From Rhizobium sp. BT03 (GTDB taxonomy: Bacteria > Pseudomonadota > Alphaproteobacteria > Rhizobiales > Rhizobiaceae): a stretch of DNA of 64,000 bases. The DNA is taken from positions 1,922,001-1,986,000 of the forward strand of contig NZ_CP125640.1 in assembly GCF_030053155.1 (NCBI RefSeq). The letters run 5' to 3'. This document shows, in pieces, positions 29,395-38,615 of this stretch; position 1 is the stretch's first letter; every line of letters begins with the position of its first letter. The notes under the pieces are model-generated. The model had not been told where the DNA came from, ran no database searches, and saw only the letters and a program-made list of their open reading frames with translations. A program made the position numbers and the translations under genes.

Positions 29395-30816
29395 ATGTCC
29401 CCCAGATCCGGTCTCCTCATCGTTCTCGGCTTCACGCTCTGGCGCGTTGTCACGCTGCTTTTCGATCGGACGGACCTTTTCGTCGACGAGGCGCAGTACT
29501 GGTTCTGGGCGCAGAATCTCGATCTCGGCTATTATTCCAAGCCGCCGATGATTGCCTGGGTGATCCGCGGCGTGACCGAGCTTTCCGGCTCCAACGCCAT
29601 CTACTGGATCAGGCTCTCCGGACCGCTGATCCACATGGCGGCGGCACTGGTTTTGATGAAGGTCGCAAAGCGTTTCGTCGGTCCGGAGATCGAAGGCTGG
29701 ACGGGCGCCACCTATATTACCCTCCCGGGTGTTGCGCTTTCCTCGGTGTTCTTCTCCACCGACGTGATACTCCTGTTTTTCATCGCGATCACCTTGCTTG
29801 CCTATTTCGGCCTGACGCAGCGGCGCTCGCTCGGGCTGGCGCTGGTCATGGGCCTTGGCGTCGGCCTCGCCTTCCTGACGAAATATGCCGTGCTGTTCGT
29901 CGTTCCGGGCGGCGCGCTTGCCCTTCTCCTCATTCCGGCGGCGCGCATCGCCATCCGGGATTTCATCATCGCGGTTGCGGTCGCGGCGGTCGTCGCCCTG
30001 CCGAACCTCTGGTGGAACCTGCAGCACAACAATACGACGGTGCGGCATACGCAGGACATCGCCCATTGGAGCGACCTCGGCATCAATCTCCGTCGCGGGC
30101 TTGAATTCTTCTCCGCGCAATTCGGCGTCGTCGGGCCGATCATCTTCTTTGCCATGCTCTGGGCGGTCTATCGCATGATCAGGGGCAGGTGCGACGATCG
30201 GGAAAAGATGTTGATCTGGCTGTCGATGCCGGTGGTGGTGCTGATCACGCTGCAGGCAACGGTCGCCAAGGCCTATGCCAACTGGGCCGTGACCGCCTAT
30301 GTCGCCGGGACCATCCTCGCCGTCTGGCTGCTCTATCGGTTGTGGCCGAAGGGGCTGAGGCTGTCGCTCGCCATCAACGGCATCGCCAGCCTGCTCTTTC
30401 CGCTGGCGACGATCTTTCCGCAGCAATTGCTGCTGCCGAACGGCGACGCGTTGATGAAGCGCTATCTCGGCCGCGCCGAGGTCAGCCGCGAGGCCGCCGC
30501 ACTCGCCGCCCAGGCCGGCACCGACATCATCGTCACCGACAATCGCGACATGGTCGCCGATCTTTTCTATACGCTGCGCGACGCATCCTACAGGATCTAT
30601 GCGCGGGCGCCCGCCGGCCTTCCGGAGAGTTATTACGAACAGGAATTCGCGCTGCCCGCCGACATTACCGGCAAGGTGCTTTTCCTGACGGACGGTTCCC
30701 TCACCTGCGCCGCCGAGACGCCCGAAATGCTGAAGACCTGGCAGCCGACCGAAGGCTATTACAGGGGCAAGTCGCTCTCGGTCTACAAAGTCTCCGCCGC
30801 CTGCCTGGCGCCTTGA
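29395..30816 (+). CDS. GT39-type polyprenyl-phosphate-sugar glycosyltransferase
   Basis: 473 residues, multi-pass membrane enzyme of the ArnT/PMT (GT39-like, PF13231) superfamily that moves a sugar from a lipid-phosphate carrier. The catalytic first loop shows the acidic motif DRTDLFVDEAQYWFW and YYSKPPMIAW, as in ArnT-type enzymes; about 10-12 hydrophobic segments follow, then a soluble C-terminal part (TDIIVTDNRDMVADLFYTLRD). Acceptor unknown; lipid A, polysaccharide or protein are all possible. Stands alone. Confidence 0.87.
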   Translation: MSPRSGLLIVLGFTLWRVVTLLFDRTDLFVDEAQYWFWAQNLDLGYYSKPPMIAWVIRGVTELSGSNAIYWIRLSGPLIHMAAALVLMKVAKRFVGPEIEGWTGATYITLPGVALSSVFFSTDVILLFFIAITLLAYFGLTQRRSLGLALVMGLGVGLAFLTKYAVLFVVPGGALALLLIPAARIAIRDFIIAVAVAAVVALPNLWWNLQHNNTTVRHTQDIAHWSDLGINLRRGLEFFSAQFGVVGPIIFFAMLWAVYRMIRGRCDDREKMLIWLSMPVVVLITLQATVAKAYANWAVTAYVAGTILAVWLLYRLWPKGLRLSLAINGIASLLFPLATIFPQQLLLPNGDALMKRYLGRAEVSREAAALAAQAGTDIIVTDNRDMVADLFYTLRDASYRIYARAPAGLPESYYEQEFALPADITGKVLFLTDGSLTCAAETPEMLKTWQPTEGYYRGKSLSVYKVSAACLAP

Positions 30817-30840
30817 GCCCAGCGATTCGGATTTAGGGAA

Positions 30841-31095
30841 TTATGCCGTGGGCAGGCAGAGGCCGGTGCCCGCCCCTTCGATCTCGACGAATCTGACGCC
30901 GCCTTCCTCGAAGGCGAGGCGCAGCTGCGCCTCGGTCGCGCGGTGGATGTCGTGGTGGCGCCCCTCGTAATCGCGGATGGTGCTGCGCGAGACGCCGGCT
31001 CTTTCGGCAAGATCGGTCTGAGTCCAGTCGAGCAGGCCGCGCGCCGCCCGGCAGAGAGCCGGGGTCAGAATTGTTTCCCTTGCGCCTTGACCCAT
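30841..31095 (-). CDS. Small XRE-family DNA-binding regulator
   Basis: 84 residues from the ATG at 31095. Helix-turn-helix at about residues 10-45: LTPALCRAARGLLDWTQTDLAERAGVSRSTIRDYEG, the pattern of compact Xre-type regulators common in rhizobia, with a short C-terminal beta strand pair (GVRFVEIEGAGTGLCLP). Divergent from the antiporter gene with an inverted repeat between them, suggesting it controls itself and perhaps the neighbour. Confidence 0.85.
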   Translation of the reverse strand: MGQGARETILTPALCRAARGLLDWTQTDLAERAGVSRSTIRDYEGRHHDIHRATEAQLRLAFEEGGVRFVEIEGAGTGLCLPTA

Positions 31096-31114
31096 GATTA
31101 CAACTTGCCCATAT

Positions 31115-31130
31115 TGGTCGATATAGACCA
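31115..31130. promoter_or_regulatory. Operator-like inverted repeat between xre gene and antiporter
   Basis: TGGTCGATATAGACCA is a 16-bp palindrome with a single mismatched pair, embedded in AT-rich DNA (ATAT on the left, TATATG on the right). It lies 20 bases upstream of the XRE start codon and 45 bases before the antiporter ATG, a typical place for an autoregulatory site. Confidence 0.5.
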
Positions 31131-31174
31131 TATATGTCATATTACAAACAGGATTTCCAGATCGGGAGACAGCA

Positions 31175-32995
31175 ATGCCGCACGATACGCCCTTGATTTC
31201 GACAATCGTCGGCGGCCTCGTGCTGGCTTTCATCTTCGGCGCGTTTGCCCATCGGCTGCGCATGCCGCCGCTGGTGGGCTATTTGATTGCCGGCGTGCTG
31301 GTGGGACCGCATACGCCGGGTTATGTGGCGGATCAGAGCCTGGCACCGGAGCTTGCCGAAATCGGCGTCATCCTGCTGATGTTCGGCGTCGGGCTGCATT
31401 TCTCACTGAAAGACCTGCTGTCGGTGCGCGGCATCGCCGTGCCCGGCGCGATCGCCCAGATCGCCTTTGCGACCCTGCTCGGCTGGGGGCTTGGCGCCTT
31501 CCTGGGCTGGCCGACCGGCGGCAGCCTGGTGTTCGGCCTGGCGCTTTCGGTCGCTTCAACCGTGGTGCTGTTGAAGGCTCTGCAGGAGCGGCGCCTGGTC
31601 GAGACGGAGCGCGGCCGCATCGCCGTCGGCTGGCTGATCGTCGAGGACCTCGCCATGGTGCTGGCGCTGGTGCTGATCCCGGCCGCGGCCAGCATCGGCG
31701 GTGAGGGCCACGCGCCTGTCGAGCCGCTCTCGGCCGGGCTGAACCGGTTGTTCGGCCTCGATCTCGGTATCGGCGGCATGATCGCCATGACGCTGGTGAA
31801 GGTGGCGCTGTTCGTGGCGCTGATGCTGGTCTTCGGCCGCAAGCTCATTCCCTGGACCATGCACCGCATCGCCCATACCGGGTCGCGCGAGCTCTTCCGG
31901 CTCGGCGTGCTGGCGATCGCGCTCGGCGTCGCTTTCGGCGCGGCAAAGCTCTTCGGCGTGTCGCTGGCGCTCGGTGCCTTCTTTGCCGGCATGGTGCTTG
32001 CCGAAAGCGAGCTCAGCCATCGCGCCGCCCAGGAAAGCCTGCCGCTGCGCGACGCCTTCGCCGTGCTGTTCTTCGTCTCGGTCGGCATGCTGTTCGATCC
32101 GAACATCCTGATCGACAAGCCGCTGCCGATCCTCGCCACCATCTTCATCATCGTCATCGGCAAATCCGTCGCCGCCCTGCTGATCGTGCTCGCCTTCAAG
32201 AAGCCGCTCGGCACGGCGCTGACGATTTCGGCCAGTCTCGGCCAGATCGGCGAATTCTCCTTCATCCTCGCCGCCCTCGGCGTCGAACTCGGGCTGCTGC
32301 CGGAGGAAGGCCGCGATCTGATCCTTGCCGGCGCCATCATCTCGATCATCCTCAATCCGCTGCTGTTCTTCCTCTGCGACCGCCTGCGGCCGCTGCTCGA
32401 AGGTGCAAAACGAGAGGAAGCCGTGGTGGAATCCGCTCCCTCCGCGGATGCGGCGGCCGCTCACGAAGAGGTGCCGCCCGAAGACGACGAGGTGCATCCG
32501 ACTGCTCTCAGCGGCCACGCCATTCTCGTCGGCTATGGGCGGGTCGGCAGCATCGTCGGACAGAATCTCAAATCGTCGGCCACACCTTTTCTCGTCATCG
32601 AGGATTCCGACAAGCGCATCGGCGAGCTGAAAGCTCAAGGTATCGAAACCCTGATGGGCAATGCTGTGATGCGGGAAACGCTCGACCTTGCCAATCTTTC
32701 CGGCGCCCGCAGCATTGCCATCGCCATCCCGAACGCCTTCGAGGCCTGCCGCATCGCCGAGCAGGCGCGCAGCGTCAATCCGTCGATTCTCATCGTTGCC
32801 CGCGCCCATTCCGACGCCGAGGTCGATGAATTGAAGCAATATGGCGCCGACACCGTCATCATGGGCGAGCGTGAAATCGCGCTTGGCATGGTTGACCGGC
32901 TCGCCCAAGTGCATCATGACAGTGTGCCCTATGAAGACGGGCATGGGCCTGATACAATTATCGTGGCGGATGAGCCTCCGCCGCCAAAAGAATGA
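31175..32995 (+). CDS. CPA2-family cation:proton antiporter (KefB/YbaL type)
   Basis: 606 residues. N-terminal Na/H-exchanger domain of about 12 membrane segments (MPPLVGYLIAGVLVGPHTPG; ALGAFFAGMVLAESELSH) and a C-terminal Rossmann TrkA-N/RCK domain from about residue 445 (HAILVGYGRVGSIVGQNL ... VDELKQYGADTVIMGEREIA). The closest named type by these segments is YbaL. Probably potassium or other monovalent cation efflux at the inner membrane, gated by nucleotide binding. A Glu/Pro-rich linker joins the domains. Confidence 0.9.
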   Translation: MPHDTPLISTIVGGLVLAFIFGAFAHRLRMPPLVGYLIAGVLVGPHTPGYVADQSLAPELAEIGVILLMFGVGLHFSLKDLLSVRGIAVPGAIAQIAFATLLGWGLGAFLGWPTGGSLVFGLALSVASTVVLLKALQERRLVETERGRIAVGWLIVEDLAMVLALVLIPAAASIGGEGHAPVEPLSAGLNRLFGLDLGIGGMIAMTLVKVALFVALMLVFGRKLIPWTMHRIAHTGSRELFRLGVLAIALGVAFGAAKLFGVSLALGAFFAGMVLAESELSHRAAQESLPLRDAFAVLFFVSVGMLFDPNILIDKPLPILATIFIIVIGKSVAALLIVLAFKKPLGTALTISASLGQIGEFSFILAALGVELGLLPEEGRDLILAGAIISIILNPLLFFLCDRLRPLLEGAKREEAVVESAPSADAAAAHEEVPPEDDEVHPTALSGHAILVGYGRVGSIVGQNLKSSATPFLVIEDSDKRIGELKAQGIETLMGNAVMRETLDLANLSGARSIAIAIPNAFEACRIAEQARSVNPSILIVARAHSDAEVDELKQYGADTVIMGEREIALGMVDRLAQVHHDSVPYEDGHGPDTIIVADEPPPPKE

Positions 32996-33010
32996 GAGAT
33001 TGGCGCGCTT

Positions 33011-33430
33011 TTGAGCCGATGCGGGAGTGACATAGCCGGGACGGAGAAGGTGGAGCTGGAGCAGCACCATCTGACCAGCCGTGTCGCCGTTTCCCTTGTT
33101 GTCGCCATGCTTGCCTATCTCGGCCTACTGTTCGGCGGCAATCTGGTCATTTCGCCGGCCGCCGCCGTCAATACGCTTTCCTCGTCCGGCCGCGATCCGC
33201 AATCGCCGCAGCTGACCGCGCGTGATGCCGTGCGCGGCGTGCTTGCCACCGAGCGCAGGCTTGCACCGAAGCAGGCCGCCCATGACGGCGGATCGGCCGC
33301 CCTTGCCGCGGCCCCGGTTGTCGATTTCGCCGGCTGGACCATGTCAGCCGCGTTTCCGGCATTTGAAGCTCCGCTTCATGCCGCGGTCTCCAGGACCCAC
33401 CAGCCGCGCGCACCGCCGACTGCTGCCTGA
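33011..33430 (+). CDS. Hypothetical membrane-anchored protein
   Basis: 139 residues, one hydrophobic segment near residues 24-48 (VAVSLVVAMLAYLGLLFGGNLVI), then an Ala/Arg/Pro-rich tail without recognisable domain. The start is uncertain: TTG at 33011 has weak context and a GTG at 33050 has GGAG three bases upstream. It sits 15 bases after the antiporter and before secDF; the Ala/Arg/Pro-rich tail makes coding status moderately uncertain. Confidence 0.5.
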   Translation: MSRCGSDIAGTEKVELEQHHLTSRVAVSLVVAMLAYLGLLFGGNLVISPAAAVNTLSSSGRDPQSPQLTARDAVRGVLATERRLAPKQAAHDGGSAALAAAPVVDFAGWTMSAAFPAFEAPLHAAVSRTHQPRAPPTAA

Positions 33431-33513
33431 CGTTTGCGCCGAGGCGCTCCCGACATCTGACGACATGCCGCCAGCGCCCGCGCGCCGGCCACCGATTATC
33501 TAAGGAATACAAC

Positions 33514-36063
33514 ATGCGTACTTCACCATGGCTGGTGTTCACCTATACGGTGATCATCCTTCTCGGCATATTGATCGCTTTGCCGAACGTCCTGCCGCAA
33601 TCCGTCCTTCAGCGCGTGCCGGCATGGCTGCCGCATGAACAGGTGTCGCTCGGTCTCGACCTTCGCGGCGGCTCGCATCTCGTTCTGGAAGTCGACGAAG
33701 CGGATCTGACCAAGGAGCGGCTGCAATCGCTGCTTCAGGACGCGCGCCGCGTGCTGCGCGAAAAGGGCATCCAGCCGAAGGCCGTCGTCCGCAGCCAGAA
33801 CCAGATCGTCGTGACACTCGCCGACGCCACACAGAGCGATGCCGCCGTCACCGAACTCAAGACGCTGGCCAACCCGATCAGCACCGGTCTCAGCGCCGGC
33901 CAGGCGGATCTGGATGTCACGGCGAACGGAGCGACCATTACCGTCGGCTTCTCCCGGGCCGGCATCTCCGCCAATGTCGATAACGCCGTCCAGCAGAGCC
34001 TTGAAGTCATCCGCCAGCGCGTCGACCAGGTCGGCGTCTCCGAGCCGACGATCCAGCGCATCGGCGCCAACCGCGTGCTCGTGCAGCTGCCCGGCGCACA
34101 GGATCCGACGCGGCTGCGCCAACTTCTCGGCTCGACGGCGAAGATGTCGTTCCACATGGTGGCGCCGAACAACCAGCCCGGCCCTGGTATCACCATGATG
34201 CAGGACGAGGAAGGCCGGTCCTATGCTGTTCTCGACCGTGTCGAAATCTCCGGCGACCGCCTTTCGGATGCCCGCGTCAGCTTCGACCCGAACACGCATG
34301 AGCCGGTCGTCAGCTTCCGCTTCGACAGCGCCGGCGCCACCCGCTTTGCCGATATCACCCGTCAGAATGTCGGCAATCCCTTCGCCATCGTCCTCGACGA
34401 CAAGGTGCTGAGCGCACCCAATATCCGCGAACCGATCACCGGCGGCTCCGGCCAGATCTCCGGCAACTTCTCAGCCGACAGCGCGACGACGCTTGCCGCC
34501 ATGCTGCGCGCCGGCGCCCTGCCCGCCAAGCTGACGGTCATCGAAGAACGCACCGTCGGCGCCGACCTCGGGGCCGATGCCATCAAGATGGGCATCTATT
34601 CCGGCATCGTCGGCTTTGCTCTCGTCGCGCTCTTCATCTTCGTGCTCTATGGCACCTGGGGCGTGCTGGCGAATATCGCGCTGCTGATCCACACGATCCT
34701 GACCTTCTCGGCCCTGACGCTGGTCGGTGCGACGCTGACGCTGCCGGGCATTGCCGGTGTCGTTCTCGGCATCGGCCTTGCGGTCGATGCGAACGTCCTC
34801 ATCAACGAGCGTATTCGTGAAGAGACCCGCAAGGGCAAGGGCGCCTTTGCCGCCATCGATACGGGCTTCAATCGTGCCTATTCGACAATCATCGACGGCA
34901 ATATGACCGCCCTGATCGCTGCCGCCATCCTGTTCTTCTTCGGTTCCGGGCCGGTTCGCGGCTTTGCCGTGACCATGGCGCTCGGTCTGATCATCTCGAT
35001 GTTCACCTCGGTCGCCTTCGTTCGCGTCGCGATGATCGAGATCACCCGCCGCCGCAAGTTCAAGGTGCTGAACATCCGGCCGTTGATCCCGTTCAGCCCC
35101 TATGACAAGCACATCGAGTTCATGAAGGCGCGCTTCTTCGGCCTCACCGTTTCGGCGCTGCTGTCGATCGCCTCCGTCGTGCTCTTCATTCATCCCGGTC
35201 TCAACTACGGCGTCGATTTCCGCGGCGGCATCCAGATGTCCGTCAAGACTCAAGGGGCGGCCGATCTTGCGAAGTTCCGCGAAGGTCTTGACAGTCTCGG
35301 CCTCGGCGAAATCACGCTGCAGTCCTTCGGCGACAACAGCAGCATTCTCGTTCGCGCCCAGCGGCAGGAGGGCGGCGAAGAGGCGCAGACGGCAGCGGTG
35401 ACCAAGCTGAAGGCGGAAGTCACCAAGATCGATCCGACCGCCACCGTCGAAGGCACCGACGTCATCGGCCCGAAGGTCAGCGGCGAGCTTGCCTGGGCCG
35501 GCATCCTGTCGGTGGTGATCGCCAGCTTGGCGATGCTGATCTACATCTGGGTGCGGTTCGAATGGCCGTTTGCCGTCGGCGCCATCGTCACGCTGGTGCT
35601 CGACGTCACCAAGGCGATCGGCTTCTTCGCGATCACCGGCCTCGACTTCAACCTGACGGCCATCGCCGCCATCCTGACGCTCGTCGGCTACTCGGTGAAC
35701 GACAAGGTCGTCGTCTATGACCGCATGCGCGAAAACATGCGGCTCTACAAGTCGATGCCGCTGCGCGAGATCATCGACAAGTCGATCAACGAGACCCTGG
35801 CGCGAAGCCTCTACACCAATGCGACGGCCTTCCTCGCCCTGGTGCCAATGGCGATCTGGGGCGGCAGCGCCGTCTCCAGCTTCGCGATCCCGATGGTCTT
35901 CGGCATTCTCGTGGCCGGCGCCTCGTCGATCTTCATCGCGGCACCGATCCTGCTCTTCCTCGGCGACTGGCGCCGCCGCCACGCCAAGGCGGCACCGGCA
36001 ACCGATGGCGCCGTCGACATCATCCCGCCGGAACAGGGCCGCCCGCGCAAGTCGGCGAGCTAA
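33514..36063 (+). CDS. secDF: SecD-SecF fusion, protein export membrane subunit
   Basis: 849 residues combining SecD and SecF, the proton-driven accessory pair that pulls proteins through SecYEG into the periplasm. N-terminal membrane segment and the SecD motif EQVSLGLDLRGGSHLVLEV, the P1 periplasmic domain, six membrane segments with IGLAVDANVLINERIREE, then the SecF half starting GLNYGVDFRGGIQMSV and containing TLVGYSVNDKVVVYDRMRENM. The fusion makes 12 membrane segments. No yajC is adjacent, and a strong terminator follows. Confidence 0.96.
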   Translation: MRTSPWLVFTYTVIILLGILIALPNVLPQSVLQRVPAWLPHEQVSLGLDLRGGSHLVLEVDEADLTKERLQSLLQDARRVLREKGIQPKAVVRSQNQIVVTLADATQSDAAVTELKTLANPISTGLSAGQADLDVTANGATITVGFSRAGISANVDNAVQQSLEVIRQRVDQVGVSEPTIQRIGANRVLVQLPGAQDPTRLRQLLGSTAKMSFHMVAPNNQPGPGITMMQDEEGRSYAVLDRVEISGDRLSDARVSFDPNTHEPVVSFRFDSAGATRFADITRQNVGNPFAIVLDDKVLSAPNIREPITGGSGQISGNFSADSATTLAAMLRAGALPAKLTVIEERTVGADLGADAIKMGIYSGIVGFALVALFIFVLYGTWGVLANIALLIHTILTFSALTLVGATLTLPGIAGVVLGIGLAVDANVLINERIREETRKGKGAFAAIDTGFNRAYSTIIDGNMTALIAAAILFFFGSGPVRGFAVTMALGLIISMFTSVAFVRVAMIEITRRRKFKVLNIRPLIPFSPYDKHIEFMKARFFGLTVSALLSIASVVLFIHPGLNYGVDFRGGIQMSVKTQGAADLAKFREGLDSLGLGEITLQSFGDNSSILVRAQRQEGGEEAQTAAVTKLKAEVTKIDPTATVEGTDVIGPKVSGELAWAGILSVVIASLAMLIYIWVRFEWPFAVGAIVTLVLDVTKAIGFFAITGLDFNLTAIAAILTLVGYSVNDKVVVYDRMRENMRLYKSMPLREIIDKSINETLARSLYTNATAFLALVPMAIWGGSAVSSFAIPMVFGILVAGASSIFIAAPILLFLGDWRRRHAKAAPATDGAVDIIPPEQGRPRKSAS

Positions 36064-36088
36064 AATCCGCGTGTTGACGCATCCTTGA

Positions 36089-36122
36089 AGAGGGCGCCGG
36101 TTGCAGAGCCGGCGCCCTCTTT
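36089..36122 (+). terminator. Rho-independent terminator after secDF
   Basis: AGGGCGCCGG and CCGGCGCCCT form a ten-pair stem, extended by GA/TC, with an 8-base loop and CTCTTT following, 28 bases after the secDF stop. Confidence 0.88.
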
Positions 36123-36234
36123 CTATTGTCGATGATTGCAAGGATGAAATCTTGCAGCGATTCAAAGGATTACAGCGTCCTTGGCGCGTTGAAAAAGAAG
36201 CGCGGCGCTATAGCAGAGATCGGGAAACCGCCAG

Positions 36235-36945
36235 ATGTCATCAAACCCGACGAGACGACCGGAAGAAAACGATAGCAGTGAGGAGCGCATCAGGCGTTTT
36301 CTCGCAACCGCCTCACACGATCTGCAATCGCCGCTGCGCCATATCGCCATGTATGCCGAGCTGCTGCTCGACGATCTCGAGGAAACGCTCGACGGCGAAC
36401 AGCTTCAGAGCCTGCGGATGATCATGGAAAAGGCGCAAGCCGCACAGCGCCTGACCAAGGCATTGATGAACCTTGCCGGCGGAGCACCTCAGGTGACGCC
36501 CGAAGAGGTCGATCTGCAGGCGCTGGCCGAAAATATCTGGGGTGAGCTGATCGACGAAACCGCGGTCGGCGATGCGACGCTGGAAAGCCAGGGCCTGCCC
36601 TCCATCCGCACCGACCCGGCCCTGCTCGGCCTGGTGCTGCGGCATCTGCTGACCAATGCGCTGACCTGGCGCAGCGAAGCGCCGCCGCATGTGGCTATTG
36701 CAGCGGAGCGAATGGGAGCGGATTGGTTCATCCGGATTTCCGACAATGGGACGGGTATCGATCCGGCCTACCGGGAGCGGATCTTCGAGCCGTTCTGGAA
36801 ATTGCCGAAGGCGGGAACGGTGCCGGGCGCCGGTCTCGGATTGACGACGGCGCGGGAGTTTCTGGCAGCGCTTGGCGGCGATCTCAGCCTCGAACATTCG
36901 GATCAAAGCGGCAGCCGCTTCCTCATCCGCCTTCCCGTCGCCTGA
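36235..36945 (+). CDS. Soluble sensor-less histidine kinase
   Basis: 236 residues: only a HisKA dimerisation domain with His28 in ATASHDLQSPLRH and a HATPase domain (N-box LLTNALTWRSE, G1 ISDNGTGIDP, F-box IFEPFWKLP, G2 GAGLGLTTA). No membrane segment or input domain, so it may be driven by a partner protein. The HD-L-x-x-PLR phospho-box is the type seen in phytochrome-like kinases. Convergent with the receiver gene at 36967, a likely partner. Confidence 0.9.
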   Translation: MSSNPTRRPEENDSSEERIRRFLATASHDLQSPLRHIAMYAELLLDDLEETLDGEQLQSLRMIMEKAQAAQRLTKALMNLAGGAPQVTPEEVDLQALAENIWGELIDETAVGDATLESQGLPSIRTDPALLGLVLRHLLTNALTWRSEAPPHVAIAAERMGADWFIRISDNGTGIDPAYRERIFEPFWKLPKAGTVPGAGLGLTTAREFLAALGGDLSLEHSDQSGSRFLIRLPVA

Positions 36946-36966
36946 GCTTAACGCACGCGCGTTCTC

Positions 36967-37404
36967 TCAGATGCTGTAATCGTCCTTCCAGAAATCCGGG
37001 ACGTCATAGGTCACATATTCGCGGATGATGTGCTGCAGCGTCTGGGCGTCGATTTCATCCTTGCCGATGCGGAAATCGACGCCGTAATCGGGGAATTCCT
37101 GGAAATAGCCGCCCGAAATGTCGGTCGAGACGACGCCGATCGGGCCGGTGTAGCCGATGCCGCGCAGTTCCGGCACGGTTTCGCGGAAATCGGCGTTCGG
37201 CAGAAGGCGATTGTCGAGCAGGATGAGATCGAAACGCGCCAAGCGGATCTTTTCCAGCGCGTCACCGATCGATGGCGAATATTCAACCTCGACGGCCGGC
37301 TCGGAGAGATCGGCGATCTTCTTCTTGAGCGCCCGGAATTCGATGAATTCGTCGTCGACGAAGAGAACCTTCACGGCATTCTTTCGCACAGTTTCGGTGG
37401 TCAT
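36967..37404 (-). CDS. Single-domain response regulator
   Basis: 145 residues, receiver domain only: acidic pair in LFVDDEF, candidate phospho-acceptor Asp64 in LILLDNRLLP, Thr in VVSTDIS, Lys in RIGKDEID. The segment after the Asp (NRLLPNADFRETVPELRGIG) is longer than usual and the C-terminal tail is acidic/aromatic. Thirty-one bases downstream of the LuxR-type gene on the same strand, so likely co-transcribed with it. Confidence 0.87.
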   Translation of the reverse strand: MTTETVRKNAVKVLFVDDEFIEFRALKKKIADLSEPAVEVEYSPSIGDALEKIRLARFDLILLDNRLLPNADFRETVPELRGIGYTGPIGVVSTDISGGYFQEFPDYGVDFRIGKDEIDAQTLQHIIREYVTYDVPDFWKDDYSI

Positions 37405-37435
37405 CGACTTAATTTCCTCAATCCCGAAACCGGCT

Positions 37436-38140
37436 TCACGTGACCAAGCCGTTGCGCAACGCGATCGCCACCATATGAACGCGGTTCACTGCGTCAAGCT
37501 TCCGCGCAGCCGCAGTGATGTGCGAATTGACCGTATGCTCGGAAAGACCGAGGATGATGGCGATCTCAGCCGACGTCTTGCCTTCGCTCGTCCATTTGAC
37601 GATTTCCTGCTCGCGCTGGGTCAGCCGCCCGGACATTTCCGGCGTCAGGATTTCCTCATAAAGCTTGTCGAAAATCCGCATGGCGTCGAGAAGCATGTCG
37701 GCGATCTCACTCTGATCCGGCTCCTGACGTTCGCCGCTGAGCACGAGGCAATAGCGCCGCCCTTCCGGGGTGAACAGCGGGATGAACAGAAAGACCCCGC
37801 TCAGGAACTCGTTGAAAACCAGATCGGAGCGAAAATCTTCCGGCCTTGCGCTCCTGCCATGAACCGGCGTTGCCAGAAACTGGGCGGACTTTGCCCGGAC
37901 GGTCCCGAGCGCTTCCTTCAACGACGTGATGAAAAGGCCGACGCGCCGCTCGGCGACATTGGTGATGACGATATCGCGTTCCCCGAAAGGGGCCGAAGCC
38001 TCGGAAATGCGGGCAAGCGCGAAATTATCGAAGTTATAGTGCTGTGCTGCCGACTTCAGCAGCCGGAAAAAATCGGTGCGGTTGATGGCCCGGCTCAGCT
38101 CCGGTCCGGCATGAAAGGGAATTGCCGGGGCGTTGTTCAT
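37436..38140 (-). CDS. LuxR-family transcriptional regulator
   Basis: 234 residues from the ATG at 38140 (a GTG two codons upstream at 38146 also has AGGAG at good spacing). N-terminal PAS/autoinducer-like domain and C-terminal GerE helix-turn-helix: LTQREQEIVKWTSEGKTSAEIAIILGLSEHTVNSHITAAARKL. Similar architecture to VisN/VisR. Whether it binds an acyl-homoserine lactone is unclear; no luxI-type synthase is in the window. First gene of a two-gene unit with a receiver protein. Confidence 0.88.
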   Translation of the reverse strand: MNNAPAIPFHAGPELSRAINRTDFFRLLKSAAQHYNFDNFALARISEASAPFGERDIVITNVAERRVGLFITSLKEALGTVRAKSAQFLATPVHGRSARPEDFRSDLVFNEFLSGVFLFIPLFTPEGRRYCLVLSGERQEPDQSEIADMLLDAMRIFDKLYEEILTPEMSGRLTQREQEIVKWTSEGKTSAEIAIILGLSEHTVNSHITAAARKLDAVNRVHMVAIALRNGLVT

Positions 38141-38354
38141 TCCCACTCTTCCTCTCCTCGATGCCTCCGATCCCGAAATCTTGGGATATACGTCTTAGAC
38201 GCGAAGAGCTACAAAAATTGCGAGACGGTTGATGACGAATATCGAAACGGGGACTTTCGATGGTCAAAGGCGGAAATCATCAATTATCTCAACTACAGGT
38301 GATACACGGGCAGACTTTACTGAGGGGCAGTAGTTCTTACCTGGGTGTCGTATT

Positions 38355-38387
38355 CTTCCTGCATTCAACATCCATGAATGCAGGAAG
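38355..38387. repeat. Perfect 12-bp stem hairpin
   Basis: CTTCCTGCATTC (38355-38366) pairs perfectly with GAATGCAGGAAG (38376-38387) across a 9-base loop. No T-run on either strand, so not an ordinary terminator. It is 14 bases left of the long inverted repeat at 38401. Confidence 0.7.
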
Positions 38388-38400
38388 GCAGTGCCAGACG

Positions 38401-38492
38401 TAAGCGCGAGAGAGCCGACAGACCCATTTGGCTAAGGGGTTGGCTGATGTTCGTGGCGGCGAACGCGGGTCGATCGGCTCTCTCAGCGCTTA
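38401..38492. repeat. Long inverted repeat with inner hairpin (possible ncRNA or RIME-like element)
   Basis: The left arm at 38401-38425 (TAAGCGCGAGAGAGCCGA then CAGACCC) pairs with the right arm at 38467-38492 (GGGTCGATCGGCTCTCTC then AGCGCTTA) with one bulge and one mismatch or so. A five-pair GTTCG/CGAAC hairpin sits in the centre. Together with 38355-38387 this leaves the region folded on itself for about 140 bases. Could be a structured small RNA, a protein-binding site or a mobile palindromic repeat. Confidence 0.65.
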
Positions 38493-38615
38493 TTCTGCGT
38501 ATCATTTCCTTCGCTTCGGTTGCATCTTGTGATGCGTCCTCGACCTTGTCAATTGCGGTTTGTCATATGGTTGGGACAGAGGAGGGGGAACAGGCTGGCG
38601 GGCTTTCGCCACTTC

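Larger units (their letters stand above)
38141..38615. other. Gene-free, structured intergenic region
   Basis: 475 bases between two minus-strand regulatory genes. It holds the luxR promoter at its left side and the two palindromic structures described separately. A possible 84-codon plus-strand frame at 38378 overlaps both structures and does not look like protein, so it is not called. Confidence 0.6.

Noticed and set aside
31556..33070. 504-codon antisense frame across the antiporter
   Set aside because: His/Asp/Gln/Arg-rich shadow frame with no recognisable domain; the antiporter on the other strand is clear.
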